Positions 46,771 to 59,243 of a stretch of DNA of 64,000 nt are shown here, piece after piece. The translations under genes and the position numbers were made by a program. Position 1 is the stretch's first letter. Every line of letters starts with the position of its first letter. The DNA lies in NCBI GenBank assembly GCA_022432975.1, contig CM039503.1, positions 48,215,259-48,279,258 of the forward strand, given 5' to 3'. Below the pieces are notes generated by a model. That model saw only the letters and a program-made list of their open reading frames with translations, did no database searches and was not told where the DNA came from. Source of the DNA: Begonia masoniana (lineage: Eukaryota; Streptophyta; Magnoliopsida; Cucurbitales; Begoniaceae).

Positions 46771-49341
46771 TGTGACGACCCGAAACCGAACCCGATCGGG
46801 GTCCGGGATCGAAGCCGTCACTCCGGGACATTTGCAGAAAACGGGCACATATTTTTTTTTTTATAACAGAAAACAGGGAACAGAACGTTTACAAACTATA
46901 AAACTTCACCGAGAGAGAGAGTTCTCAGGAGTTGAAAGCAAATCGGGATTCAATAACGGATAACAGAAGAGAAACGAAAATGCAGGAAGACAGGGACATT
47001 TAAGAGAACTTAACTGGGAAGAAGCATACTGTGGAAGGCTACGGTGTATAACAGAACTATGCACAATTCGGAAATGAATAACAGAAGAGAAGAAATGGCG
47101 AAGAAAATAATTAAACAGAATGGACAGGAAGTAAACCAGAAATCATAAGCATAGAAGCAGGAAGCTGTTGGGCGAAAGGCGTATGACGTCATTGGAAGAA
47201 AAGATGACGTCAACCGGAAGACAAAATTATAAACTGGGCAGAAGACTTATGCTGACGTCAACCGGAAGACAAAAATTATAAACTGGGCGGAAGACTTATG
47301 CTGACGTCAACCGGAAGACAAAAATTATAAACTGGGCGGAAGACTTATGCTGACGTCAACCGGAAGACAAAAATTTTAAACTGGGCGGAAGACTTATGCT
47401 GACGTCAACCGGAAGACAAAATTATAAACTGGGCGGAAGACTTATGCTGACGTCAACCGGAAGACAAAAACAGTAAACATAACCGGCAGAAGGTGATGAC
47501 GTCAGCCGGAAGATGGATGACGTCAACCGGTAGATAAACACTTAAAACAGCAGTGAACGTGATCGGAAGATGCAGTTTTTGAGATAAAACTTGGCAAATT
47601 TTAACATAAAGACTTACAGGCAGGGAACATCAAACAGGAGGCATGAGGGCTTCAGACCCTCAAACCCGATTTCAAAACAAAGTTTTGAATTCATACTCTA
47701 CAAATGACGGGAGTTCGAGCAGACAAACTGCATGGATAGCTCTAAAATTCGAGACTATCCATGCATGACCTGAAAAGGGAGAACTCAAGCAGTTCCAGAA
47801 TGTTTTCAAAACATTTAAAATATATGGATACAATCTGTCAAATACGGAGGTTTTAAATACATCAGCAACAGAACCTATACATTACAAAAAAAAAATCCCA
47901 GCAGAGTTTATAAACAAAACACAGGACTATAACAGAGTTTTAAAACAAAACACCAGAATTCTAGAAGAGTTTACAGATATGATCTTTACTTTAAAGACTT
48001 AAACCTCAAGACAGAAAGCTATGTCTGACTGCAGCAACCACCCCGAGAGCTCAAACCACCAGCTACATCAGATCGTCATTTTGAGGAACAAGGTCCTCAG
48101 TTTCGGGTTCAGTACCTACATCAGAGAGTTCACCTATGAGTCTAAAACTCAGTAAGAACATAATACAGATGCAGTGATGCAAAATGCTATGCATGCAGTT
48201 TTCAGAATACAGTGACAGAACAGAACTTTACATTTCAGTGGCAGAGGGGTATAAGTGGGGCTTATAAGGGAACTGGCAAACAGATGGTGCACTATCAGGC
48301 ACAGCAGATTTTCAGACTCCCAGGGAGGGATAAAACCAGAGGGTCCTTGCTAGGGACAATTTATTTTCAGATTCCCAGGGAGGGATAAAACCAGAGGGCC
48401 AGTCCCCGTCCCGCACTTAACCAGTACATTACAGACAGTCAGATTTTATCTTGTTTAATTTCAAACAGTGTACAGAAAACAGTTTTTTTTTTTTTTTTGC
48501 ATGAGCTTTCAGAGAAAATCGTGTATGCATGAACGGTGCCTGAACTTAAACTGGCAGACAACAGAAATAACAGAACATACCATGAAGAAGAATACAGACA
48601 ACTCAGAAACATAAACTATAACCTTTCTACCCAAAACAACCCGACAGAACTGAAATATCTAGTACCTCCATGATGTAGGGCCTTAAGGGCCAACCTACGG
48701 TTATGAACTTACCTGTTTGCGGCAATGCAGTGTACTCGAACGTTCCTGGAGAGTTCGGATCTGTAACATGAATGTACAGAATTTAAACGCTACAAATGCT
48801 AACTAATATCACGTAGGAAACGCAGCAAACACACTTAAAACACTTTAGAAAACACACCAACGTGTTTTCATCCAAAACAGTGAGTTTTCACCCAAAACTG
48901 AAACCCTAAACTTCGGTAAAAACTCACTTTAAACTTGTCCAAACTTGTTAGCGTTAAAAGACGCTCACCTTTGCTGAAAAAAAAAACGGAGAAATGCTGG
49001 AGAAACAAAGTGTGGAAGTTTTGTTTCAATCGCCTGGAAGAGAGAAAACAGAAATGGGAGGTAGAAGTGAGCTTCACGTAGGAGGAAGAGAAGACATATC
49101 TTCTTCAACAAGTTGCTACTTGGCACTCATCCATTGGTTTGCTTCCACCTACCATAATCACTTCCACATTTACCCTTCCATTAGCTTTTAACCTAATTGG
49201 CTTGTTTTGATTACACTTAGTTTGGTTTTCCCTCAAACATTCCATCATTTTAACCAAAATATTCATTGTATTAATATAATATTAATCCCGTTTAAACGAT
49301 CCGGGAAAAACTATTACATGGCAAAAATGCCGGGTGTTACA
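46771..49341 (-). mobile_element. G1 solo LTR inside the old Copia 5' LTR
   Basis: 2,571 bp, nearly the reverse complement of the G1 5' LTR (31443-34011), including the same five-unit TGACGTCA repeat block (about 47195-47530). Target duplication GTATC at 46766-46770 and 49342-49346; the empty site in the block 1 LTR is 2832-2836. No coding sequence. Its close match to the 5' LTR points to recent activity of this family. Confidence 0.93.
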
Positions 49342-49346
49342 GTATC

Positions 49347-49490
49347 TATCCAATAATCTGAATATTATATTTCTTGATCACCAAGAAATAAATTATCAAT
49401 TTAGAAAATAATAAAATAAAATATTATCTTCATAAAAATATATTGCCAAAAAATCAATGCCAACATATATGCAATATCTTTGCATTTACA
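49347..49490 (-). repeat. Old Copia 5' LTR, right fragment
   Basis: Matches 2837-2979 and 29861-30001. It ends TTTGCATTTACA, followed by the target duplication TGGAT (49491-49495). Confidence 0.88.
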
Positions 49491-50749
49491 TGGATTTCTT
49501 CTCTCTTCTCCTTCACGTAAATCACATAAGGGTTGCCACATAACACCTTATTCAATAGTGTTTCATGGTTAATTACACTTTAATCATGTTTATCTCATGA
49601 AAATATTCATTTTGCCCTCCCCTTTTGATTATTTACAAAATAACCATGATTAATTAATCTTTAATCACAATTAGTTTTAATCTAACCCAATTAGATAAAT
49701 TATAATCTAATTTTTGTAATTAACTAAAAATTAAATCTAAAAATAAAATTTTATACAAATTTTATTTTTAATAGGAGCGATCGATCGGCCACGTTTTTCA
49801 CTTTTTAACGTATCATTTATTCAATCCAACTTTTCCAACATATATTTATACATTCTTTAAATATAAACATACTCGATTATATTTTTTAATTTAAAATTTG
49901 AATCCTTACAATCATAAACTTCAAGAAAAATATCTAAAAGAATCACATTCTCCCTCAAACCCGACATCCAGATGTATCTTGGTGTGTTACAGGAAAAAGA
50001 TGAAACAAGGATTGGGTCAATAGATTCTCAACTTCAATAATTGAATGCTTTATTCCCTCAATCAAAAAAGAATCAATAGACTAAACCATAAAAGAGTTTG
50101 ACTCAAACATTGCGTTTCTGACCATTTTACTCCATTTTCACGTAAGATTTGTTTTAAAAAAATGATTACATCGGTAATTGTTAAGCTTATAAACAAGTTA
50201 TATGTAACACAGCTATTGTAAATTTCATTTATAATCTTTTATCTAAATATCATTTGCTACCGTACATAACATGGATCGTTTTAAAAAACTTTATATTGGC
50301 ATTTGAATCTCATAAAGAGGAAGAAACATACGCTATATCGTATATGCCTTTGCTTGTCCTCTAAGGCTTTGTAGTAATTATCTGTCTACGTGTTCTAATC
50401 CTAACTTAGAATAGATTTTGCCATTTGCCCTAACACTCAAATTTTTCCTTAGCTTGCATCATCGTGATGACATCATTAATAAGTAATATATTCTTTAAAA
50501 TTGGGATTATCTCTTGCTTATCCATTTAATGTCACGTTCCTACTGTCTAGGGAGAAAATGAAAAATATTTTACTAATAAACAAAAATAACGATACATGGA
50601 TATTATAATCTCACACTCTAACGTATAGTATTTTTGTCATTCAATCATTAATATAATTGATATTTTATTTAATTATTTATAAGTCATCATAATTATTAAA
50701 ACAATAAATGAATGTCACGTGATAAAAGTTTTAAAAGAAAATAACTAAT
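49491..50749. other. AT-rich flank in block 2; no gene seen
   Basis: Collinear with 2980-3066 plus 7301-8845. It carries the empty site of the Cassandra insertion (CTTTA 49578-49582) and only one copy of the segment that is doubled at 7331-8349. Confidence 0.65.
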
Positions 50750-53700
50750 AAGGTTTAGAGTTAAATTCATTTTCAACCTCAAAGTATGATTTTTTTTTTT
50801 TTTTTTTTTTAACTTTCAAAGTATTAATCCTAACAAAACAAACTTTAAACTATAAAAAACCTAACAAAAGAACCTCTGACGGTCGACCGACATCCCCCCA
50901 TTGTATATTTTACACATAGAACGGTCCCTCGTTTTAAAGGGGGTAAATGTCACGTGGATTACCTTCTTCACTTTATAAATTAATTTTAAAAAATACCAAA
51001 CAATATTCGATTTACTTGCAATTTTTAGTTCACTACATCATGGAAAGATAAGTTAAAAAATTTTATAATTTTATAACACTTGTATGATTTATTATAATTG
51101 TTTTATAAAATAATTAACTAAAATTACAATATATTGTACAACTTTTATAAAATCATGAAAATTTTTGGATTATATTATCATGATGTGGTGAACATGTGGT
51201 AAACATTTTACGTAAATTGTATATAGCTTGATATTTTTTAAAATTAATTTATAAAAGTTCCTCTTCACTTTATAAAGGTTTCCCTTCACTTTATAAATTA
51301 ATTTAAAAAAATACCAAACGATATTTAATTTACTTGACATTTTTACCACATTGTGATTTTATAACACTTGTACGATATATTGTAATTTTAGACAATTAAT
51401 TTATAAAACAATTATAATAAATCATACAAGTGTTATAAAATCACAAAAAGTTTCAGATTATCTTCTCATGATGTGATGAACATGTGATAAAAATTGCAAG
51501 TAAATTGAATATTGTTTGATATTTTTTAAAATTAATTTATAAAGCGAAGAAGATAATCTACGTGACATTTGTCCTCTTTAGAACGGAGGACCGTTCTAAA
51601 AAGATGGTCCCCCATTCTACGTGTAAAATACATAATGGGGGGATATCGGTCGACCGTCGAGGATGTAACGCCCCGAGTTATCTGAACCCGGTTCGCTACT
51701 CATTACTTGATCATAACTAAGAAATTTCGAATAAATTTAAAACTTCATTCGACATTCAAAATTTGACATTTTCTAAACGTTCAAAACATTTGAAAACTTT
51801 GCAGCGGAAAATTATTTAAAACTACAATGGGGATTTAACTAGCTGTGAAAATATTGTTGGAAAGATTAATGGAAATGTTTAAAGTATTCGGTCAAGAGAA
51901 AATAGGGTTTTAAATGATGGACTACTCAAGGAATTACAAAAGTCGAATTCATCTGCCGACGACAAAGTCAACGGAAGGAAACGGAACGAGGTTCCTGCCG
52001 ATGACGTCACGAGTTGAACTCGTCTGCCGACGACTAGTCAACGGAAGGAGCAGAAGCAGAAAACCAAAGGCTTCTGCCGATGACGTCTACACAACCTCAC
52101 CCACAACTTCATCTGCCGATGAAATCATGGTAACTTCACACACCACTTCATCTGCCGATGAAGTTAACATAACTTCATCTGCCGATGAAGTCAGCGCAAT
52201 TTCATCGCTCAATAGACAAACACACGTCATCTTCCGATAACAACAATATGACTCCACGCCTTCCGATTCGCTAAACGACAAACGGGTTACTCTACACCTT
52301 CTGATTCGCTAAACGACAAACGGGTTACTCTACACCTTCTGATTCGCTAAACGACAAACGGGTTTCTCCCTCTTCCGATGGAATGGACTACATCTGCCGA
52401 CACGTGCTACTCACGTAACTCCTTAAAGCATCTACTGATAGACTTTAAAATTTACATCTTCCGATGGCTTTTCTGAAGACATCTTCCGATAGAATTTAAA
52501 ATTTACCCAACATCTACCGACAGATATCATCTGTCGATAGAGAGCAAAACAACAACTCTAATCGCTTCACTTGCAAATCCAGTAATAAACCAACAGAATA
52601 CTAAATTCAGAGAAAACTAAGAATACTTTTGAAAACTTCAAGTAACTCATTCTTGCTAAAACTAACCAGAGACAATCCAAACCTTTGTGTCACTAGAAAC
52701 TCATAAGTACTATCTTGAAATCCCAACAGAATATCGTTATCAGAAAAGAAACTCAAAAGCGAATTCCAAAACATTAAAATTTCTACTGTCATGAAAGCTC
52801 AGTATAATAAATTTGAAATACTGTCAATTAATCTTTGTTAGTCAATGACACCAGTCAAACCGCCCCATCAGATGCCTGACCGTTGCACAGCCGTGCTCCA
52901 CCAACCTCATCTACTCGGTTATGCTCTCAGGGAAATCACCTGCTGTATCCTCAACACCTACATCACAAAACTCATCTATTAGCCTAATGCTAAGCAAGTA
53001 AAGCATTAATGAAATGTATGCTGAAACATAAACCCTGATCATGCAGTTTCTAATTTTCTCAACTCAGTTGTGCATCGTTCATAAACTGGTCTGATCCCTA
53101 AGTTCCCTTGGGAGTGGGATCGGTTCTCCCAATGTAATAAATCCTCTACTCAGTTAAGGGGCGGATTATTTCCCTTAACAGCTACTCTGTTTCATTCAAT
53201 TCATACTCATCATAACCTTGCACATAAATTCATTTTCGTAATTCTTCAAAAACTTAATGCATGACATAAAGAAAAGAAACACTCAAACATGCATAAACCT
53301 ACTGTTTTGTGATGTAGGCCCGAAGGCTCACACATTACTTTACTTACCTGGCTCCTGGAAATCGCTCGGCTATACGCTACTCCAAAAATCTGCTCACCTA
53401 AAACCATTGACAGATTATGGATTAGATCTCCACTAAACTTTATCTAACTACCGAAGTCTAAGGAAGCCAGTTTGGGGCTCTACTGATTAAGCATTCCCGA
53501 TACATCACTAAACCCCAAAACCCAAATCTCTCACCCGCAGCTTATCGAAGATACATACATTGCAATCCTTCAGCTACCCTAGCACTAGAACGGCAAGTAG
53601 TTGATTCAAAACTCACCTTGGTTGGGGAAAACCGGAGGGGAAATCGTCCAGAGGTAGTCTGCTTGAGCTGAGAGGTAAGAGTAATAAAACAGTGGCGGCT

Positions 53701-53987
53701 AAACCTCACTAAACCTTTCCTTAAATACCTTATCCACAATATAAATTCGCAATTACCATCTTGCCCCTGCCTAGTCATTTACAACCTAATCAACATTTCA
53801 CTAAATTTTAACCATAAAAATTATATACCACCGTTTAATAACTTATTTTGATTTATTGAAACCGGGTGCTACAGAGGATGTTTTATTAGATTTTTTATAA
53901 TTTAATGTTTGTTTAGATAATAGTTTGAGAGATTTAAAAAAAAAAAACATAATTTGAAAAGGTGAAAATGGATTTAACCTAAGGTTT
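50750..53987. mobile_element. Foldback element upstream of gene A2, split by a G2 solo LTR
   Basis: Sister of 8846-9862: arms at 50750-51180 and about 51310-51663 plus 53874-53987. It is interrupted by the G2 solo LTR at 51664. A long T run (about 50793-50812) differs in length from the sister. It ends about 45 bp before the TATA box of A2. Confidence 0.75.
51664..53873 (-). mobile_element. G2 solo LTR
   Basis: 2,210 bp, TGTAACGCCCCGAG to ACCGGGTGCTACA, target duplication GAGGA (51659-51663, 53874-53878); empty site at 9744-9748. Same family as 30894-42892. It carries repeats built on CTGCCGATGA/CTTCCGATAGA (51950-52540). Spurious ORFs at 51914-52240 and 52087-52281 come from this array. No coding region, hence a solo LTR. 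Confidence 0.92.
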
Positions 53988-54033
53988 AATCATTGATAAA
54001 TAAGGTTTTCTTTTTGTCAATGCCGATCACCAG

Positions 54034-54040
54034 TATAAAA
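54034..54040 (+). promoter_or_regulatory. TATA box of gene A2
   Basis: TATAAAA in CACCAGTATAAAAACAGAGG, 96 bp before the ATG. Confidence 0.7.
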
Positions 54041-54129
54041 ACAGAGGTAGCCTTTCTAGTATTATCACAAGCAAACTAAAAGAAAAAACTAAGTAGCTGT
54101 TGTAGACACTAAATCCGATCATTTGAAGC

Positions 54130-54339
54130 ATGGCACCTCGAGCTAGAGAGGACCTGAAGAAGATTGGAGCAGAAGCCTTCGAACTGATAGACCAACTCTA
54201 TGGGAAGCCAAGCAAGAGGCCTCCTCCGCAGCCTCACCAGCTGGGGAGGATCAGACCAGCAGATCCGCCGGCCATCCCCTGCGACCAAGTGGCCAAGATC
54301 CACGGCGGATGTGTAATCATAGACTGGAAAAGGCGTTAA
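54130..54339 (+). CDS. Gene A2: small basic protein of unknown function (69 aa)
   Basis: The A-type copy of block 2. N-terminal helix MAPRAREDLKKIGAEAFELI, proline-rich middle GKPSKRPPPQPHQLGRI, conserved end CDQVAKIHGGCVIIDWKRR. It keeps Asp21 and Ser28, which are changed in A1, so it may be closest to the ancestral A form. TATA box, leader and 3' region are all present and no insertion splits the transcribed part; the G2 LTR lies 250 bp upstream in the foldback element. Against B2 it differs by 13 replacement and 3 silent changes, none in codons 4-15 or 55-69. Function unknown. Confidence 0.62.
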   Translation: MAPRAREDLKKIGAEAFELIDQLYGKPSKRPPPQPHQLGRIRPADPPAIPCDQVAKIHGGCVIIDWKRR

Positions 54340-54550
54340 GTTCTGTCTCTTCTGTATGCCACTTTATGTATGTTTGTCGTTTCAGTGTGCAAGTAAATTT
54401 GATAGCTAGTTCCTGGCCTTTCATGTGTATTGATATATAAAGGCTAGAGATATATGTAGTGTCGTTTTACTGTCCTAGTTTTTGTTTCTGCTGTGTACTA
54501 TTAAGATATATTGATGTGCTATAGCAGTGTTTATAAGTTTATATGTGGGA

Positions 54551-54574
54551 CTCTCTCTCTCTCTCTCTCTCTCT
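54551..54574. repeat. (CT)n microsatellite downstream of A2
   Basis: Twelve CT units, the sister of 10423-10443. Confidence 0.9.
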
Positions 54575-55976
54575 GAAGCTCAGATTGTAAATAATTTCAC
54601 TCGCCAATTCATGTCAACCATGCTGTACATGATTCAGTTTTGAAATGTGATGGCCGTCGAGGCTTGTGCGGGTTCAAGGTTAAAAAGTGAAATCACAATC
54701 CTTGGATGTAGTCTTCTCATTTACTGTAAAAGAAATATTGAATCTCCAACTAAAACGTCTTTTGAAATAAAATTCAAGAATATCAGTCAAAAGTAGACAA
54801 TATTATTTTATTCGATAAAGAGCGAAATATTACAAAATAGTATTAGAGTCAATAAAAAATGTGACCGACAAAGACATCGAGCCTAATATGGGTGGTAATT
54901 GATATAGTTCATTATTGTGACAATTTGTTGGAACTCAAAACCAAATAGTGAGATCATAATTCCATATAAAACTGAAGTTTGTATCTAAATCTAAATCAGA
55001 GTTAGATGTGTCAGCGTAGATTAGATGTTCGGTTTGTTGACATCACCAGTTTCAATGTTCTATCGCTAAAGGCAGATCATCAAGGAATGATAAATCTCTA
55101 TAGCGATATGGTGAAACTAATTCAGTTGATTATGCATGGAATGTGTTTGAGAATATTTATTCTATTGAGAAGTCTTTTACATACTAAGCTATAGTTGGTT
55201 TTCGTCATTTTGATAATATGTTGATGTCATAGAGTTTAGTGTTCGAGTTTAAACAATGTTTAAATTTTGTTGGTATTAGTTGGATGTTTGTCCTTCATGA
55301 GCTTTTATGCATTGAAGTGCGTGTTATGATAGAAATGGTTAAATTTTAGTGTAACTTGAATTCTGTTTAACCAGAACTTGCATTGTGGATATCAAGTTAA
55401 AATTTCAATTTGACTTGGTAATTTTCACTTATGCTTTTAGTTTTTTTCTATCATAGTTTTTCACGTAAAAAATTTTGATATTCCATTTTCTGCATTTTTC
55501 TTTTACACTTCTCGTTCGATTTTCTAACGCATAGAATAGAAAAGTGAGCCTTCATTAAATAGGCTACGAGGAGAGCAGATTTTAACCCTTGCACAAACAG
55601 CTAGACTCAATTATCACATAAAAGTTGGATTCCTCCATAGGATTGAATTCATTAATCAATAATATCTTAAAAAATAAGGACTATCTCTTGTTTATTCATT
55701 TAATGTCAAGTTGTTAGTGTGTGAAAAAAAATTGATTAATAAGCAAATGATAATGTTACATATTCACTCTAAACTTACACTTCGACGCATCAAATATTAT
55801 ATTATTTCACAGTCGAGATATAACGTTATTCATAGTCAAATTGTTGAGACAGAATCTTCAAAAGTTTACTTTGACTGGGTGTGGTCGGTCGATGCTGATC
55901 ACTTGTATTTTCAACACAAACTAAATAGGAATTTTGGTTGCTTTGGAAGAGAGTAAAATCTTTGGTTGCTTTATGT
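54575..55976. other. Intergenic stretch between A2 and psi2
   Basis: Collinear with 10444-11844, mostly non-coding. Contains GACTGGGTGTGGTCGGTCGA at about 55871, the remnant promoter of psi2. No supported gene. Confidence 0.5.
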
Positions 55977-56042
55977 ATGGCACCTCCCGCTAGAGAAAGA
56001 CCAGAAGAACAGATCTATGTGAAGTCAAGTAGGAGACCTACC
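55977..56042 (+). pseudogene. psi2: internally deleted copy of the 69-codon gene
   Basis: ATGGCACCTCCCGCTAGAGA, then the same internal deletion as psi1, then GAAGTCAAGTAGGAGACCTA. CTACC at 56038-56042 is the unoccupied target of the young Copia. The segment after it continues as in block 1 after 21063. Confidence 0.8.
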
Positions 56043-57484
56043 AAGTCACTTGCCCGTTATTAGATCAAATTGTCTTTCTTTTTTTCAACATTTTCACGTG
56101 CTTGTTAAAGTTTGACAACACGAAGTCTTTTAGGTTAGACCGACAAATCGACTTTACAGATGTCGTTTAGAGTTTTGTTTTACTATATAAATTAATAATG
56201 TTACGTTTACCTTCTTATTCTACCCTCTTAAAATACTCGCTGATATGTCAAGTAATGATCGATGCAATTAATGTAATAAATTTATGTAAATCCGAGTCAC
56301 AAAATTCGCGGTTGTATTTCTATTTTCATGGTAAATATTTTTCTCTACTCGTGGTTTTTTTCTTGAAATGGTATTTCAACGTAAATATCATAGTTTCGTT
56401 TTAGTTTTTCTTTTTCATTTTATTTTTCAATTTCTAACAATACTAAAGACAAATTAACATCAAAATTACAATGTATTTTTAAATTGCTATAATATAACTT
56501 AAAAAATACCAATATCAAAGCTTGTTTTTTTTATTTGTACCCACAATTAGATGCCGAGCAAACTCATTATAATATGAGTTAAAAATATCTACATTAAAAT
56601 GTACTTTTATGGATACGCACAAATAATATTAGATATGACAATAACAATTCAATTAAGACCTTCAAGATAAAGATACAAAAGAATCACATTCTCCCTCGAA
56701 CTCGACATCTAGATGTATCTTGGCATGTTACAGGAAATAAAAGAAACAACGATTAAATCAAATTGAATCGATAGATTCTCAACTTCAATAATTGAGTGCT
56801 TTCTACACTCAATTAAAGGAATCAATATACTGGACCATAAAAGATTTTTATTTGACCAACCCATTTCTAACCGTATTTCTCTATTTTCACGTAAGAACTA
56901 AAAGAAAAATAACCGATCACATTGATCGTTATTTAAGTGAATAAACAAATGATACACAACACGGCTACTGTAAACTCGGTTTTTATCTTTTCATCGAAAC
57001 ATGGTATGCTTTGAAGTATAATTTCTTTATGGGTTGGATCGGTTTCAAAAACTTTGATAGGGAATTTGAATCATATAAAGGGGAAGAAGCATATCCTATG
57101 TGCTTTATGGACATGCCTTGCTTTGTAGATATGAAGTATCATACTACGCGTTCCAATTCTAATCTTAGATCATATGGGCTAAAATGGCATAGATTTAACC
57201 CTTATCCCGAACAGTTTGTCTTTGTGTGAGTGCATGGACTGGATTCTTCCTTAGCTTCCACGTCATCATGATGACGTCATTAATAGGTAATTTTTCATAA
57301 ATATGGGATTATCTCTTGCTTCTCCATTTAATATGATGTTGTTACTGTCTAGTTAAAACTAAAAATAAAAAATATTTGATTAATAAGCTGGACATTCTAA
57401 TTCTACATGATGTCTTAATTTCATCCAATTTATTAATACGCTTGATATATTATTTTAATTATTAATTTATCATAATTATTAGGA
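56043..57484. other. AT-rich flank between psi2 and gene B2
   Basis: Collinear with 21064-22401, with small indels. No gene supported. Confidence 0.5.
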
Positions 57485-58128
57485 TAATTATATATAAGAA
57501 CCCTCAACTATAGGATCATTAATAAACTCGCCTTTAAACTATTTTTATTAACAAAAACAAATCTAATATATAATTTGTTAACAAAACAAACTTTTGTAGT
57601 CGCCCACACTTAATGTTCGAGAATGGGTAACCTTGACTCCACGCTGACGTACTCGAATTAGTCTTTCTATTGGGATAAAAACGAACCTGACCATAACATA
57701 ATATGAACTAAAAAAATAAATAAATAACCAACTCATCATTTCACTTTATCTAGATCAAAAAGAAAGAAATCAGTCAAGATATGTTTTATTGGTCATGTCC
57801 CGCACGCAGTGAAAATTCGGTAGCCCCACTTAAAATGAGTGTAAAATACGCTTGAGAACAAAGCGACCTCATCTCCACGCGGTCGCCCGCAGTTAAAATT
57901 TGATTGTCCACACTTGAAATAAGTGCAAAATGTACTTAGGAACAAGTGACCTCAGCTTCACGTGAGCGTACACGTGGTCGCTGCAATTAAAATGTAGTCG
58001 ATCAAGCTGGGTCTTACGACGGAAAGGTTGACTTGTTAACATAAGATATTGTAAAATTTATTTTGTTAACGAATATAGTTCAATGTTTATTTTGTCATTG
58101 ACCATATAATTTAAGTTTTTTTCCCCTA
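57485..58128. mobile_element. TIR element upstream of gene B2
   Basis: Sister of 22402-23035 with the same arms (CAACTATAGGATCATTAATA and TTTTGTCATTGACCATATAA) and the same CGCCCACACTTAAT-type inner repeats. The 1.7 kb tandem duplication starts inside its left arm (57532). Confidence 0.65.
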
Positions 58129-58400
58129 ATTATTATATTGTTAGAGTAAAAAGTTAAAGAGAAAATAACTATTATTTATGAAGCACATTAAAACTACTTA
58201 ACACGAACAGGAAATTTAACCTAATAAGAAATGTAATCTAATTGGAATTTTAAAAAATCAATATAAAAAAAGAAATAAATTAGGAAGATTAGATCATATT
58301 TATTGATTATCAAGTGTCGAGGATCTAAAGGTGACTTAACTTTATCAAAATGGGAATTTTCAGAAGTTAGCTCTGACCGGGTTTGGTCGGCTGTCACCAG

Positions 58401-58407
58401 TATAAAA
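58401..58407 (+). promoter_or_regulatory. TATA box of gene B2
   Basis: TATAAAA in CACCAGTATAAAAACAGAGG, 94 bp before the ATG. GACCGGGTTTGGTCGG lies about 25 bp upstream and is shared with B1, B3 and, in part, psi. Confidence 0.7.
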
Positions 58408-58494
58408 ACAGAGGCAGCTTTGCTAATATTATCACAAGCAAACTAGAAGAAAACTAAGTAGCTGCTGTAGACACTAAATCCGACCATTTGAAGC

Positions 58495-58704
58495 ATGGCA
58501 TCTCGAGCTAGAGAGGACCTGAAGAAGATTGGAGCAGAAGGCTTCGAGCTGCTAGACCAATTCTATGGGAAGTCAAGTAGGAAGCCTCCTCAGCAGCCTC
58601 ACCATCCGGGGAGGATCAGACCAGCTGATCCGCTGGCCATCTCCTGCGACCAACTGGCCAAGATCCACGGCGGATGTGTAATCATAGACTGGAAAAGGCG
58701 TTAA
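58495..58704 (+). CDS. Gene B2: small basic protein of unknown function (69 aa)
   Basis: B-type copy. N-terminus MASRAREDLKKIGAEGFELL, middle GKSSRKPPQQPHHPGRIRPA, end CDQLAKIHGGCVIIDWKRR. The TATA box, leader and 3' region are intact, and the 3' region stays close to that of A2 for about 180 bp. Its GAAAA at 58692-58696 is the empty target of the G3 solo LTR that hit B1. P3S, P47L and P50S set B2 and B3 apart from A1, A2 and B1, so these changes occurred in this copy before it duplicated. Function unknown. Confidence 0.62.
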   Translation: MASRAREDLKKIGAEGFELLDQFYGKSSRKPPQQPHHPGRIRPADPLAISCDQLAKIHGGCVIIDWKRR

Positions 58705-58909
58705 GTTCCGGCTCTTCTGTATGCCACTTTATGTCTGTTAGTCGTTTCAGTGTGCAAGTAAATTTGATAGCTAGTTCCTGGCCTTTCAAATGTAATGATA
58801 TATAAAGGCTAGAGATATATGTAACGTCGTTTTACTGTCCTAGTTTTTGTTTCTGCTGTGTACTCTTAAGATATATGGAAGTCTTATAGAAGGGTTTATA
58901 AGTTTGGGT

Positions 58910-59242
58910 TATTAACAAAAAAACTAAAAAAAAACTAAAAACAAAATCTTCATCTATAATATAATTAACAAACTCGTCATTAAATTATGTTCGTAACAAA
59001 ATCGTCCTTAAATTATGTTTCGGTGACAAAACTATCATCGCTGTCCAATTTTCCATAAAAAATTTGTTCTATGAATGCCCGAGGTTCAATAATGGGCAAT
59101 CGCTGGTGGAGACCACGCCAAATCACGTATTTGGATTGGGCGGCCGCGGTGTAAGGCTGTTATTAAATCCCGGAAACCCACGCCCAAGAGGATTTTTGAC
59201 GCCATTGGCGGAGCCGCGTAAATCCGTGGGCTTTCTCTACTA
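58910..59242. other. Segment downstream of B2 with a partial TIR-like arm
   Basis: AACAAACTCGTCATTAAATT and ACAAAATCGTCCTTAAATTA resemble the arms of the TIR elements upstream of the B genes. A GC-richer part follows (GGGCGGCCGCGGTGTAAGG). It looks like one end of another such element, repeated at 60618-60950 by the tandem duplication. Not coding as far as I can see. Confidence 0.45.
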
Positions 59243-59243
59243 G

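Larger units (their letters stand above)
28788..49490 (-). mobile_element. Old reverse-strand Sirevirus-type Copia holding three nested Gypsy insertions
   Basis: Target duplication TGGAT flanks both ends (28783-28787, 49491-49495), so this 20.7 kb tract is one insertion. The 3' LTR is 28788-30001, with the purine tract complement at 30002. The remnant of the ORF after pol is split by the G2 insertion, pol remains lie at 44634-46634, and the 5' LTR survives only as 46635-46770 and 49347-49490. A deletion fused pol to the LTR interior at about 46634 and removed gag, protease, most of integrase and the primer site. Without nested insertions about 6.1 kb remains. Confidence 0.85.

Noticed and set aside
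51914..52281. Overlapping ORFs with repeated SSADEV peptides
   Set aside because: They translate the CTGCCGATGA repeat of the G2 LTR on both strands.
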